A stretch of 64,000 nt of DNA from Okapia johnstoni. Lineage: Eukaryota > Chordata > Mammalia > Artiodactyla > Giraffidae. Each line of letters starts with the position of its first letter. Position 1 is the first letter of the stretch. Below are positions 45,525 through 57,180 of the stretch, in pieces. Where the stretch lies: the NCBI GenBank assembly GCA_024291935.2, contig CM044314.1, forward strand, positions 24,898,001-24,962,000, given 5' to 3'. The position numbers and the translations under genes are program-made. The notes beneath the pieces were generated by a model. The model was given only the letters and a program-made list of their open reading frames with translations. It ran no database searches and was not told the DNA's origin.

Positions 45525-45660
45525 TTCCATCCGCTGTCATCAGGCAGATGTCATGCTCAAAGGGGCAGCAGTAATTTGGACAATTATGACCGCTATTATT
45601 GCTTCCTCTCCTTAAACAGGGGCCCAAATTACTCATTCACAACCACCAGCTGCTCCCCAT
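45525..45660. promoter_or_regulatory. Candidate conserved non-coding element
   Basis: Compact AT-rich island with CAGTAATTTGGACAATTATG (homeodomain and SOX-like), CGCTATTATTGCTTCC and CCCAAATTACTCATTCAC. The surroundings are GC-rich and unique. Inference from texture. Confidence 0.42.
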
Positions 45661-46224
45661 GGCAGAGGGGACCCGCAGGGGCAGGGCGGAGCAGGGGCAC
45701 AGGGGCAGGGCACCAGGAAGGGCAATGTGGGCACAACACATCTGCTGGTGATTGTCCAGATTGAGTGTGACATTGGAGCGTGTTACTCTACCTTCAACTG
45801 GCAGAGCCGCTGTCAGAGGGAGACTGTGCCCTGAGGGAGGGCTAGCTGAGCTCATCCAGTGGTCAGTGCAGGATGGGGAGGGAGCAGGCCTGTTTGAGAC
45901 GAAAGTCCAGAGTGAGGTCTCCTCCTCTGAATCCCAGAGCAAGTCTGGCCCTGAGACTGGGTGGAGGGTGAATGAGGGGCACTGCAGGATGTAAGGGAGG
46001 GGTCTGGGAAGCTGTGGCCCAGGACACTCACCACCCAGGAGATGGTGGCCCAGATGCCAGGATGGGCTCACTAGGGGCCCAGCAGGCCCAGGAGGTCCTT
46101 CTGTTGACAGAGAGATGCTGGGCACCTGGGCTTCCTGGTGAGTGAGAAATAGCAACTGCTCATTTCTGGGTGTGGTTCGGGGAGGGGAGGTAAATCCTGA
46201 CCTTCCCTCTTTTCAGAGTTAATT
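45661..46224. other. Unique GC-rich DNA
   Basis: A G-rich stretch with repeated 'caggggcagggc' units (45677-45713). No gene recognised. Confidence 0.4.
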
Positions 46225-46435
46225 AGCCACAACCAGATACTATTATTAGTGAACATTTATGTAGCACCTGCTATGTGCTGGGGCTGAGCCCAGTTTATAT
46301 GTAGTAGCTCATTTAATCCTCATAAAATCTATGTGAGATAGGCATGCCCATCACCCTCACTTTATAAGGGGAGGAGACTGGGGCATAGAGAGGCTCATCA
46401 GCTTGCCCAGGTTCACACAGCAGGGAGCTCACCCC
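46225..46435 (+). repeat. Nearly complete MIR SINE
   Basis: 'gaacatttatgtagcacctg', 'ctatgtgctggggctgagcc', 'ctcatttaatcctcataaaa', 'gaggagactggggcatagag' and 'gcttgcccaggttcacacag' occur in MIR order. This is the clearest MIR in the window. Confidence 0.88.
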
Positions 46436-46494
46436 TTCCAAGAGCCACCCACCACTCTGCAGGCCTCCGCGAGGCAGAAGTAACTCAAGACGCT

Positions 46495-46595
46495 ACTTTC
46501 ATCGTCACCTCATCATATAGGTCGGAAATGCAGGCTCAAGGATGGAAGGGACTACCAGGGTTACATAGGTAAGAAGTTACATGTGTGCCAGGCAG
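46495..46595 (+). repeat. MIR fragment
   Basis: 'ggtcggaaatgcaggctcaa' and 'accagggttacataggtaag' resemble a second decayed MIR core. Confidence 0.4.
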
Positions 46596-46744
46596 TGGGC
46601 TGTTAGCCAGGTGGTCTGGGATCTAAAGGAGCAGAGAGGGGCACAGAGTGGCATACCCAGGTGGGTATGGTCAAGTTACAGGCAGAAGGAGGGTCAGGTG
46701 AGTAGATGGAAGGGTAGGGTGGGATTTGGACTGAATAGAAAGAG

Positions 46745-47785
46745 TCTAATGTAAAGTTATGTTCAAAATCCTTTAAACTAGGCTTCAGCAGTGCATGAGC
46801 TGAGAACCAGATGTACAAGCTGGATTTAGAAAAGGCAGAGGAACCAGAGATCAAACTGCCAACATTTGTTGGATCATAGCAAGGGAATTCAAGAAAAACA
46901 TCTATTTCTATTTCAATGACTACATGAAAGCCTTTGACTGTGTGGATCACAACTGTGGAAAATTCTTAAAGAGATGGGAATACAGGACCACCTTACCTGT
47001 ATCCTGAGAAACCTGTGTGCAGGTCAAGAAGCAATAGGACCAGACACGGAACAATGGACTGGTTCAAAACTGGGAAAGGAGTACATCAAGTCTATATATT
47101 GTCACTCTGCTTATTTAACTTATATGCAGAATACATCATGGGAAACGCTGGGCTGGATGAAGCACAAGCTGGAATCAAGATTTCAGGGAGAAATAACAAC
47201 CTCAGATATGCAGATGATACCAGTCTAATGGCAGAAAGTGAAGAAGAACTAAAGAGCTTCTTGATGAAAATGAAAGAGGAGAGTGAAAAAGTTGGCTTAA
47301 AACTCGGCATTCAAACAACTAAGATCGTGGCATCTGGTCCCATCACTTCATGGCAAATAGAAGGGGGAAAAGTGGAAGCAATGATGGATTTTCCTGTTTT
47401 TGGCTCTGAAACCACTGCGGACAGTGACTGCAGCCATGAAATTAAAAGACACTTGCTCCTTGTAAGGGAAGGACTCATTGGAAAAGCCCCTGATGCTGGG
47501 AAAGACTGAAGGCAAAAGAAAAGAGCAGCAAAGGATAAGATGGTTAGAGAGCATCACTGACTCAATGAACATGAATCTGAGCAAACTCCGGAAGATAGTG
47601 AAGGAGAGGGAAGACTGGCCTGCTGCAGTCCATGGTGTCCATGCTGTCCATGGTTGGATGGCATTACTAACTCAGTGGACATGAGTCTGAGCAAACTCCA
47701 GGAGATGGGGAAGGACAGGAAGCCTGGCATGCTGCAGTTTATGGGGTCGCAGAGTCAGACACGACTTAGCAACTGGACAAAAACA
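46745..47785 (+). mobile_element. BovB LINE 3' part with an internal tail duplication
   Basis: Starts near 'aagttatgttcaaaatcctt' and runs through the RT. Frame 47015-47509 includes FNLYAEYIMGNAGLDEAQAG and the active-site RYADDTSLMAESEEELKS. Its last part is duplicated: 47537-47633 and 47652-47744 are two diverged versions of the same pre-3' segment, separated by a short 'gtccatgctgtccatgg' stutter. It ends 'gacacgacttagcaactgga'. The 5' end is truncated. Confidence 0.92.
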
Positions 47786-48483
47786 ATATCATTTACAACT
47801 CTTCACAAGATAAAAAATTAAGTAAAAATCTAATTAAAGAATCTGATAAAACTATAAATTTCTGGGAAAAAAATGAAAGAAAACTTACTTTAATGGGGAA
47901 ACATATCGTGTTTGTGGATTGAAATATTCGATATAGTAAAGATGTCAATTCTTCATAAATCTATATATAGATTTAAGACAATTATTATCAAAATTCCATC
48001 AAGGTCTAAGTTTTTATAAATGTAGACAAGCTTAGTTTATTCTAAAATTTGTGTGGGCAAGCATGGAGATCACAGTATTCAAATTCCTTTTGGAAAAATT
48101 GAGTGAGAGAAGTCATTTCTCCCAATTGTAAGGCACGCAATGTGTGCTAAGGCACTTCAGTCATGTCTGACTCTTTTGACCCCGTGGGCTGGAGCCCACT
48201 AGACTCCTCTGTTCATGGGATTCTCTATTCATGGAATACTGAAGTGAGTTGCCATTTCCTTTTCCAGGGGATCTTTCCTACCAGGGATCACCCCACATCT
48301 CTTGAGTCTCCTGCATTAGCCAGCAGGTTCTTTACCACTAGCGCCACCTGGGAAGCCCTAAGGCATGCTATGCCGCCATAGTAATCAAGACAGTGTGGTG
48401 CTGGCAAAGGAGTAACATACAAATCATTGGAACAGAATAGGCAACCCAGAGACAGACCCACACAAATATACCCAATTAATTTC
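47786..48483 (+). mobile_element. Old LINE-1 ORF2 segment with nested SINE
   Basis: 'gatgtcaattcttcataaat', 'caaaattccatcaaggtcta' and, after the SINE, 'gtaatcaagacagtgtggtg' and 'agacccacacaaatataccc'. These are in ORF2 order and all frames are broken. Confidence 0.7.
48143..48358 (-). mobile_element. Bov-tA SINE with imperfect target duplication
   Basis: Body from 'cacttcagtcatgtctgact' and head ending 'agcgccacctgggaagccc'. Flanks taaggcacgcaatg (48129-48142) and taaggcatgctatg (48359-48372), a 14-bp duplication with two mismatches, implying age. Confidence 0.9.
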
Positions 48484-49670
48484 TAAAATAAACTTCTAAT
48501 TTAAAACAGTTTTAGATTTACAAAATTCCTACAAAGATAACAGAGTGCTTCCATATACTCAGTTTTCCCTGTTAATAGCTTTCACTGTCACAATTAATAC
48601 TGATACATTATTATTAACTGAAGTCCACATTTTATTCAGATTTTCTAATTTTCCACAATTTTTTTTTTACTTTCCAATATGCCATGCAGGATATCACATT
48701 ACTTAGTAGTTACACCTGTTTAGGCTTCTATTGATTGTGACAGTTTTCAAACTTTCTTTGTCTTTTTGAAAGTCTTGATACTTTTGAAGATTACTGGTCA
48801 GGGACTCTGTAGAAAACTCCTGAATTGGGGTTTGTTTGATGTTTTTCTTATGATTACAGTGGAGTAATATGTTTTTCAGAGTAAGATCACGGAGATAAAG
48901 CATTAGTCTCATCACATCATATCTAGGATACATGTTAGAAATATGTTATATCACTGTTAATATTATCATTGGTCACCTAATTGAGATAGTGTTTGTCATA
49001 TTTTTCCATTGTAACTATTCTTTGTCCTCCCTTACCATACTATATTCTTTAGAAGAAAGTCACCACCGGTAAGCCATAATTAAGAAGAGGAGAGCTTTCT
49101 TTGGAATAATTTCTGTTTAGGTCATCTACCCATTTTTTTTCTAATTAGGTTGTTTTTCTGATATTGAGCTGCATAAGCTGCTTGTATATTTTAGAGATTA
49201 ATGCTTTGTCAGTTCTTCGTTTGCAATTATTTTCTCCCATTCTGGGGGTTGTCTTTCTGTCTTGTTTATGTTTTCCTTTCCTGTGTCAAAGTGTTTAAGT
49301 CCCATTTGGTTATTTTTTTTTTATTTCCATTATTCTAGGAGGTGGGTCAAAGAGGACTTTGCTGCGGTTTATGTCACAAAGCGTTCTGCCTATGTTTCCC
49401 TCAAGGAGTTTTACAGTATTTGGCCTTACATTTAGGTCTATAATCCATTTTGAATTTATTTTTGTGTATGGTGTTAGGGCATGTTTTAATTTCATTCTTT
49501 TACTTTCAGCTGTCCAGTTTTCCCAGCACCAATTATTGAAGAGGCTGTCCCTTCTCCATTGCATATTCTTGCCTCCTTTGTCAAAGATGAGGTGCCCATA
49601 GGTGCGTGGGCTTATCTGTGGGCTTTCTATTATGTCCATTGATCGATATTTCTGTTTTTATGCCAGTACC

Positions 49671-51237
49671 AAGAATGTTTTACCTGGATAGCCACGACGG
49701 TGTGAACATTCACCTAGAGCCAGACATCCTGCAGTGTGAAGTCAAGTGGGCCTTAGGAAACATTATGATGAACAAAGCTAGTGAGGTGATGGAATGCCAG
49801 CTGAACTATTTCAAATCCTAAAAGATGATGCTGTGAAAGTGCTGCACTCAATATGACAGCAAATTTGGAAAACTCAGGAATGGCCACAGGTCTGGAAAAG
49901 GTCAGTTTTCATTCCAATCCCAAATAAAGGAAATGCTAAAGAATGTTCAAACTGCTGCACAATTGCACTCATTTCACATGCTATCAAGGTAAAGCTCAAA
50001 ATCCTTCAAGCTAGTCTTCAACAATACGTGAACTGAGAACTTACAAATGTACAAGCTGGATTTAGAAAAGACAGAGGAACCAGAGATCAAAATACCAACA
50101 TCCATTGAATTACAGAAAAAAGCAACAACATTGCAGAAAAACATCTACTTCTGCTTCATTGACTACTCTAAAGTCTTTGACTATGTGGATCGCAACAAAT
50201 TGTGGAAAATTCTTAAAGAGATGGGAATACCCAACCACCTTACCTGCCTCCTGAGAAACCTGCATGAAAGTCAAGAAGCAACAGTTAGAACCAGACATGG
50301 AACAATGGACTGGTTTCAAACTGGGAAAGGAGTATGTCAAGGTTATATATTGTCACCCTGCTTATTTAACTTATATTCAGAGTACATCATTGGAAATGCT
50401 GGGCTAGATGAAGCTCAAGCTGGAATCAGGATTGCCAGGAGAAATATCAGTAACCTCAGATATGCAGATGATACCCACCCTAAAGCAAAGAGAAAATAAA
50501 GAGCCTCTTGATGAAAGTGAAAGAGGAGAGTGAAAAAGCTGACTTAAAACTCAACATTCAAAAAACTAAGATCATGGTATCTGGTCCCATTGCTTCATGG
50601 CAAATAGATGGGGAAACAATGGAAACAGTGACAGACTTTATTCTCTTGGACTTCAAAATCACTGAGGATAGCGACTGCAGCCATTAAATTAAAAGATGCT
50701 TACTCCTTGAAAGAAAAACTAAGATGAAACTAGACAGTATATTAAAAAGCAGAGACATGACTTTGCTGACAAAGATCTGCATAGTCAAAGCTATGGTTTT
50801 TCCAGTAGTCATGTATGAATGTGAGAGTTGTACCATAAAGAAGGCTGAGCACTGAAGAATTGATGCTTTTGAACTATAGTGCCAGAGAAGACTCTTTAGA
50901 GTCCCTTGAACAGCAAGGAGATCAAACCAGCAGTTTTAAGGAAAATCAACCCTGGATATTCATTGAAAGGACTGATGCTGAAGCTGAAGCTCCAATACTT
51001 TGGCCACATTTTATGAGGAGTCAACTCATTGGGAAAGATCATTATGCTAGGAAAGGTTGAGGGCAAAAGGAGAAGGGGGCAAGAGAGGATGAGGTGCTTG
51101 GATGGCATCATTATCTCAACGGACATGAGTTTGAGCAAACTCTGGGAGATGGTGAAGGACAGGGGAAGCCTGGTGTACTGCAGTCAGTCCAAAGAGTTGC
51201 AAAGAGTTGGACACAACCGAGTGACTGAATAACAACA
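49671..51237 (+). mobile_element. BovB LINE inserted in the ruminant L1
   Basis: Runs from 'aatgttttacctggatagcc' to a 3' end with (AAC)n. Frame 50047-50499 includes FIDYSKVFDYVDRNKLWKIL, CLFNLYSEYIIGNAGLDEA and the YADD box at about 50464-50475, immediately followed by a disrupted stretch and a stop. Flanking L1 text joins as 'gccagtacc' to 'atactgttttg', with at most a 4-base (acca) target duplication. Confidence 0.92.
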
Positions 51238-52445
51238 ACCATACTGTTTTGATTAGTGTAGCTTTGTGGTACAGTCTGAAGTCAGGGAGGTTGGTTGCTC
51301 CAGCTCCATTTTTCTTCCTCCAGATTACTGTAGCTATTCAATCTCTTTTGTGTTTCCGTACTAATTGTACAATTTTTTGTTCTAGTTCAGTGAAAAATGC
51401 TATTGGTCATTTGATAGGGATTGTGTTGAATCTGTGGATTGCTTTGAGTAATATAATCATTTTCACAATATTGATTCTTTCAATCCAAGAACATGGTATA
51501 TCTCTCCATCTGTTTGTGTCTTCTTTGATTTCATTCATCAGTGTCTTATGGTTTTCTAGATGCTCAACATTGCTCACTACTAGAGAAATGGAAATCAAAA
51601 CTTCAATGATGTATCACCTTACACTGGTCAGAATGGCCATCACCAAAATATCTACAAACAAATAAATGCCAGAGAGGATCTGGAGAACATATCTTGTATG
51701 CTGTTGGTGGGGATGTAAATTGATACAGTTACTATGGAGAACAGTATGGAAATTCCTTAAGAAACTAGGAATAAAACAACCATATGACCCATCAATCCCA
51801 CTACTGGGCATATACTCTGAGAAAACCATAATTCAAAATGACATATGTACACCAATGTTCATTGAAGCATTATTTAAAATAGCCAGGACATGAAGGCAAC
51901 CTAGATGTCCATCAACAGATGAATAGATAAAGAAGTTGTGGTGCATATATACAATGGAATATTATTCAGCCATAAAAAGGAATGAAATTGGGTCATTTGT
52001 AGTGATGTGAATGAACCTAGGGTCTCTGATACAGTGTGAAGTCAGAAAGAGTAAAACAAATATTTTATATTAGAGCATATATATGGAATCTAGCAAATGG
52101 AATGGATGAACCTATTTTCAGGGCAGGAATAGGGAAGTAGATGTAGAGAATGGACTTGTGGACACAGCAGGGAAGAAAGTAGGACAAACTGAGAGTAGCA
52201 CTGACATATATACATTACCACGTGTAAAACAGACAGCTAGTGGGAAGGTGCTGTATAACACAGGGAACTCAGCTTGGTGCTCTGTGATAACCTAGAGAGG
52301 TAGGATGGGGGCATGGGTGGGAGGCTTAAAAGCGTGGGGATATATGTATACTTATAGCTGATTCACGTTGTTGTACAGCAGAAATTAATGCAACAAGGTA
52401 AAGCAATTATCCTCTAATTTAGAATAATAAATAATTTTATAAAAA

Positions 52446-52775
52446 CGAATATAGCATTCAAGATGGCTTCCCTGGTGACTCATTGGTAAAGAATCTGCCT
52501 GCCAATGCAGGAGACATGAGTCTGATTCCTGGGTAAGGAAGATCCCCTGGAGAAGGAAATGGCAACCCACTCCAGTATTCTTGCCTGGAAAGTTCCATGG
52601 ACAGAGGAGCCTAGTGGGCTAGAGTCCATGGAGTTGGAAAGAGCTGGACATAACTTAGTGACTGAACAACAGCAAATAGCATTCAAGAAGGATCCTTTAG
52701 ACTTTAAAAAGATTTCACGGGCATTAGAGATTCAGAGTCATTTGTTGTTTTTAATAAAAATCTTTGTGTAAGTTG
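52446..52775 (+). other. 3'-transduced segment carrying its own poly(A) signal
   Basis: Non-L1 sequence between the canonical L1 3' end and the terminal poly(A). AATAAA lies 17 bases before the A run. It has since been split by a Bov-tA SINE (52464-52675). It should match sequence immediately downstream of the source L1 elsewhere in the genome. Confidence 0.6.
52464..52675 (+). mobile_element. Bov-tA SINE with 13-bp target duplication
   Basis: Complete forward SINE ('ggcttccctggtgactcatt' to 'gacataacttagtgactgaa'). Perfect 13-bp duplication atagcattcaaga at 52451-52463 and 52676-52688. Confidence 0.95.
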
Positions 52776-53565
52776 AAAAAAAAGAAGAGGAGATCTATGT
52801 TCCATCTCTTTAAGAGCAGATAATGTACAAAAATTATCTGAAATTCAGCATGAGAGTCTCATTTGTTTTCCCTATTTGTTTATTTATTCAATCATTTACT
52901 TATATCATAATTGTATTAATAAAATATTTATTTTATACCTTAGGTTATAGTTCAATTTCAAATTATTTATTCTGTTGTTCAAATTTTTCCAGCTTTGGCC
53001 ATTGGAGCTCTTTCAATTGGTGTCTGTATCCCTTTGACATGCCTCCAATCACTGTGAGTTTTGGTGGGTTTTTTTTCTTCTTCTTCTTTTGGATTTTTTA
53101 AAAGTACTTTCTTACTTTTTGGTACTACAAAATTCTTCTGGCTCATTTTGTATATTTCTCACCCTGGTTCAAGAGTCAACAATTTCTCTAAGGAGCCCAA
53201 GTTCCCTTTATTACAGAAAGGTATTAAAACCAAGATAGGGGCACTAATGTACTTGTTTCTACAAGAATGTCTTTGCTTTTAGCCCCTCCCAACTGAAAGA
53301 GGTAGGAAATATATGTGTGATACTAACCCACTTTTATAAAAGTCTGTAAGTATTTCTATGCATAGCCATCACTATATGTGTTCCAACTAATGTTATTTAC
53401 CCTAACCGTTACTACTTCTTACATTTGCTTACCTTTGACCTCCAACTCCAAATAAATGTGACTCTTACCATCAACCATCCATTTATTTAATTGTTCAATT
53501 CCAATATATGTAGTGGCTTAAGAATTGTTCACCCATACCCTCAAAGGAGATGGTTTATCAACTGG

Positions 53566-53760
53566 TGAAAGTGAAAGTCGCTCAGTCATGTCTGACTCTT
53601 TGCGACTCCATGGACTGTACATTCCATGGAATTCTCCAGGCCAGAATACTGGAGTGGTTAGCTGTTCCCTTCTCCAGGGGATCTTCCCAACCCAGGAATC
53701 AAACCAGGGTCTCCTGCATTGCAGGCAGATTCTTTACCAACTGAGCTATCAGGGAAGTGC
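53566..53760 (-). mobile_element. Bov-tA SINE with 12-bp target duplication
   Basis: Reverse-strand SINE from 'tgaaagtgaaagtcgctcag' to 'ctgagctatcagggaagtgc'. Perfect duplication tttatcaactgg at 53554-53565 and 53761-53772. Confidence 0.95.
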
Positions 53761-53899
53761 TTTATCAACTGGAGTACAGTGCTTACACACAGTTCCTTTT
53801 ACCTTTAGTCTTAAAACATTACTCATTTCCATAGCTACTTAGATCAGCTCATTTCCATAGTTACATTCTTATTCCTCACTTTCTTCAGTGAGGCTGTTT

Positions 53900-55060
53900 C
53901 ATACATTTTTCAGCCTTATTGTGGTGTAATTGACAAATAAAGATTATACATATTTAAGGTGTACAACAATATGACTTGATATGCATGTATATGTATATAT
54001 GAAAGTGAAAGTGAAGTTGCTCAATCGTGTCCGACTCTTTGTGACCCCATGGACAGTAGCCTACCAGGCTCTGCCGTCCATGGGATTTTCCAGGCAAGAA
54101 TACTGGAGTTGGCTGCCATTTCCTTCTCCAGGGGATCTTCCCAACCCAGGAATCAAACCTGGGTCTCCTGCATTGCAGACAGACGCTTTACTGCCTGAGC
54201 CACCAGGGACATATACATATTGTGAAATGATCACTACAATCAATTTATTTAACATATTTATCACCTCTACATCGTTACTATTTTCCTTCTTTTCTTTTCG
54301 TTCTTTTCCTTCCTTCCTTTCTTTGTTTCTTTCATGGTAAATAGTAAGAATGCTTAAGATTAACAAATTTCAAGCATGCAATACAGTATTGCCAAGTGAA
54401 GTCACCATGCTATACAGTAGGTCTCCGGAACTTATTCATCTTTCATAACTGAAACATTGTACACTTTGACCAACATCTCCCCATTTCCTCCTGCCCCCAG
54501 CTCCTGGCAATTCTACTCTGTGCTTCTATGTCTGATTTTAGATTCCAAGTATACATGATATCACACACCAATTGTTTTTCTGTACCTGGCTTATTTCACT
54601 TGCCTAATATCCTCCAGATTCATATTGTTACAAATGGCAGGATCTTATGTGTGTGTGTGTGTTTGACTGTTGAATAGATAAAGGAAAATATAATCACATC
54701 TTTTTTATCCATTCATCTGTTGATGAACATTTAGAGTGAATCCATATCTTGCTTATTGTGAATAATGCTGCAATCAATATGGGAGTGCAGATATAATTTC
54801 CTTTGGATATACACCCTGAAGAAGGTTTACTGTACATTGCATTCCTATGACTCATTTATTTTATAACTGGAAGATTGTACCTTTTTATCCCCTTCACCCA
54901 TTTCACTCACTCCCCCAAAATCAATCTGTTCTCTGTTTCTATGGGCTTGGGTTTTTGTTTTGTTCTGTTCAAGATTCTACTTATAAGCCTATCATATAGT
55001 ATTTGTCTTTCTCTGTCTGATTTATTTCACTTAGCATAATTCCCTCAATATCCATTCAGT
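53900..55060 (-). mobile_element. Old LINE-1 3' sequences with nested SINE
   Basis: 'ttattgtggtgtaattgaca' and 'gtgtacaacaatatgacttg' lead through the SINE (54000-54211) to 'gtgaaatgatcactacaatc', 'acatttagagtgaatccata' and 'tcacttagcataattccctc'. A (CCTT)n tract at 54284-54335 and a (GT)n run at 54646-54662 lie inside. Confidence 0.7.
54000..54211 (-). mobile_element. Bov-tA SINE
   Basis: 'gaaagtgaaagtgaagttgc' through the B-box region (ccaggaatcaaacctgggtc) to 'gcctgagccaccagggac'. Inserted in L1. The flanks are AT-repetitive, so the target duplication cannot be fixed. Confidence 0.9.
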
Positions 55061-56864
55061 TTTCAACAGAATAAGAGACACAGATGCATAGAACAGTCTT
55101 ATGGACTCTGAGGGAGAAGGTGAGGGTGGGACATTCTAAGAGAACAGCATTGAAACAAATTCTCCTTCATTTTTAAGGAATAGTTTTGCCAGATATAATA
55201 TTCTTGACTAGGTGGCAGGTTTCTTTTTAGTGGAGCAAGGGAGGGTGTCTCTAAGAGCATCTTTCACTCTGACTTACTGTGAGTTTGCCATCTTAGTTAT
55301 GAGCAGTATGACCTGGGGCATCTGAGTCTTTGTTTCCTTTTCTGCAGAATGAAGATCACTGCCTCTCCTTGTTGTCCTTCCTTCTTTTCTTCCTTTCTTC
55401 AATCAGTCAGCAGATATTTATATGTGCCAGGCACTACTGATATGCTGGGAATAAAGCAAGCCACACACTCATAGACTGAGTTGCAGCACAGAAGACAATA
55501 GTCACACAAAGAAAAGTACACTGTGTCTGTCAGATAGCCTTGAGTGTGGTGGAGGAAAATGAAGATTGCTTGGAGAGTACTGGGTGTGGAGCTTGGCAGT
55601 GTCAGGCGGGTGATCCCAGGGATGGCTCAGTGAGAACATTTGAACAAATTCTTAAGGGCAGTAAGGGGGAGTCATGAAAAGCTATAGAGGTAAGCAGGAG
55701 GCACAGCAAGGGCCAATGTCTGAGGAGTATGTGCACACAGTTGAGAAGCAAAGGAGGCCCTGGGGCAGCAGGGAAAAGTGGGGGCCAAAGGCTGAGGTGA
55801 GGACTCCCGAAGTTACTGGAAGGCTATAAGCAGATGAAAGGCTGGGCCTGTGTGGGGGTGAGGAACAAAGTGTGACAGGGACTTCGAGGGCTCAGTGACT
55901 GAGAAGGAGGTATGAGAAGGCAGTGGGTTCTGAGTGTATTTGAAGGCAGAAGATTCATGGTTGGAGGGTAGGCTGCAAAGTTTCTAGAAAGAAGCAGCTC
56001 ATGCAGACCACTGAATGCAGGAGAATGGAGATGTTTTGAAGGTGAAGTTCAATAGGCATCTAACACTCAACCCAGCCTACAGGTTCAGGACTCTGGGATG
56101 TCTGAGGCACGATGGGGTTCACTGTGAACAAAGGCCCTGGCTTCCAGCCAGCTTGCCCTGAGGATCTCAGGCTGGTCATGGACCTCGTCCATCTCAGCAG
56201 CCCTGGGGGCCATGTGAACTCATGAGAGCATGTGCCCTGCAGCACCTGGCATCTGATCTCCTCTACAGTCTCCCCACTTTGGGGGCATTCCAACCATTGA
56301 GCACTAGGTCTGCCTGGCTAAGGGAGACAGAGCTCCACCTAGCAACACCTTTTCTTGGAAGATAAAACCTCCTTTTCTGTGCTACTCACTGAGCCCCTTG
56401 GGAACATATTTTTTTTTCTTACCTTCTCTCCTAAAAGTAAAGGAAAAAAAAACCAATTTGCACAGCTGTTTTATTTTTGAATGCATTAGAAACAGATATA
56501 GAGGGTGCTCAGCAGTTAGGTGGGTTTCCAGACCCAGTTGCTAGCTGACCACTTTCAGAACGTGCTGAGGCTTGTGGGAAGGGTGTACAAGCAGTGGCTT
56601 AGGAATGGCAGCTTGGGGGGGCTGCATATGTGTCCTTCTTGGTAAGGCCAGGACATGCATAAGCACATTTGGGCTTCTGGCTACACATGCGTGCAGACCT
56701 GCAACAGAACACCCACAGGCCTTCGGCTAACTGGCTGAAGCCCTGCCATCTGGGCTTCGCCTCTCTAGGTGGTCATTAACCATGCTTCCCTCCTGCCTCT
56801 TCTCAGTCAACACCCTCCCCAACAAGGGAAATCAGTGTTCTGCCTTCTATTATCACTGGAGTGC
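55061..56864. other. Unique DNA with an ancient repeat
   Basis: 55395-55990 resembles an old dispersed repeat ('tttatatgtgccaggcacta', 'gctatagaggtaagcaggag', 'caaggcccaatgtct'-like text). The rest is unique with no exon supported. Confidence 0.4.
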
Positions 56865-57170
56865 TAGAGGCTTTGAATTTGTGTGTTCTGAATTTGGAGT
56901 TGTATAACTTTGTATCACATGGCAAAAGCATTTCTCATATCTGTTATTCTGTTTCTAATTATACCAGGGGGAAATGCTAAGTATGATAATTATGTTTTGA
57001 ATGCCTTTATAGTTATTTGTAATAAAAAAAAGAGCAGGTCTCACTCACTCAGACAACCATTTCAAGCAGTTACAATTCAACATCAGCTCTAAGTTTCCTT
57101 GGATTTATTGTGACAGGTAACTTTGATTCTTGGAAATTGATGCTGTTTATTTTTTTATGAGCATGACCTA
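56865..57170. promoter_or_regulatory. Candidate conserved non-coding element
   Basis: AT-rich, apparently unique block (TTTCTAATTATACCAGG, AAGTATGATAATTATG, GTGACAGGTAACTTTGATTC). It could equally be an unrecognised old repeat. Low confidence. Confidence 0.25.
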
Positions 57171-57180
57171 GTTTCCTTCA

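Larger units (their letters stand above)
49094..52781 (+). mobile_element. Ruminant LINE-1 with 5' inversion, 3' transduction and 12-bp target duplication
   Basis: The left part (49094-51556, interrupted by BovB) is ORF2 in reverse orientation. The right part (51557-about 52445) is the ORF2 end and 3'UTR in forward orientation. The outer end of the inverted part and the start of the forward part are nearly adjacent in L1, the signature of twin priming. After the normal L1 end come about 100 non-L1 bases with an AATAAA (52753-52758) and an A run from 52776, a 3' transduction. Perfect target duplication aagaagaggaga at 49082-49093 and 52782-52793. The cleavage context CTTCTT/AA resembles the L1 endonuclease site. 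Confidence 0.85.
48484..53553 (-). mobile_element. Old LINE-1 (5'UTR-like region), split by a younger L1
   Basis: 48484-49093 ('aaactcctgaattggggttt', 'agcattagtctcatcacatc', 'attgagatagtgtttgtcat') and 52782-53553 ('ccagctttggccattggagc', 'cctttgacatgcctccaatc', 'ggagcccaagttccctttat') are two consecutive parts of one reverse-strand old L1. They join in register once the ruminant L1 insertion at 49094-52781 and one copy of its target duplication are removed. Confidence 0.7.
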
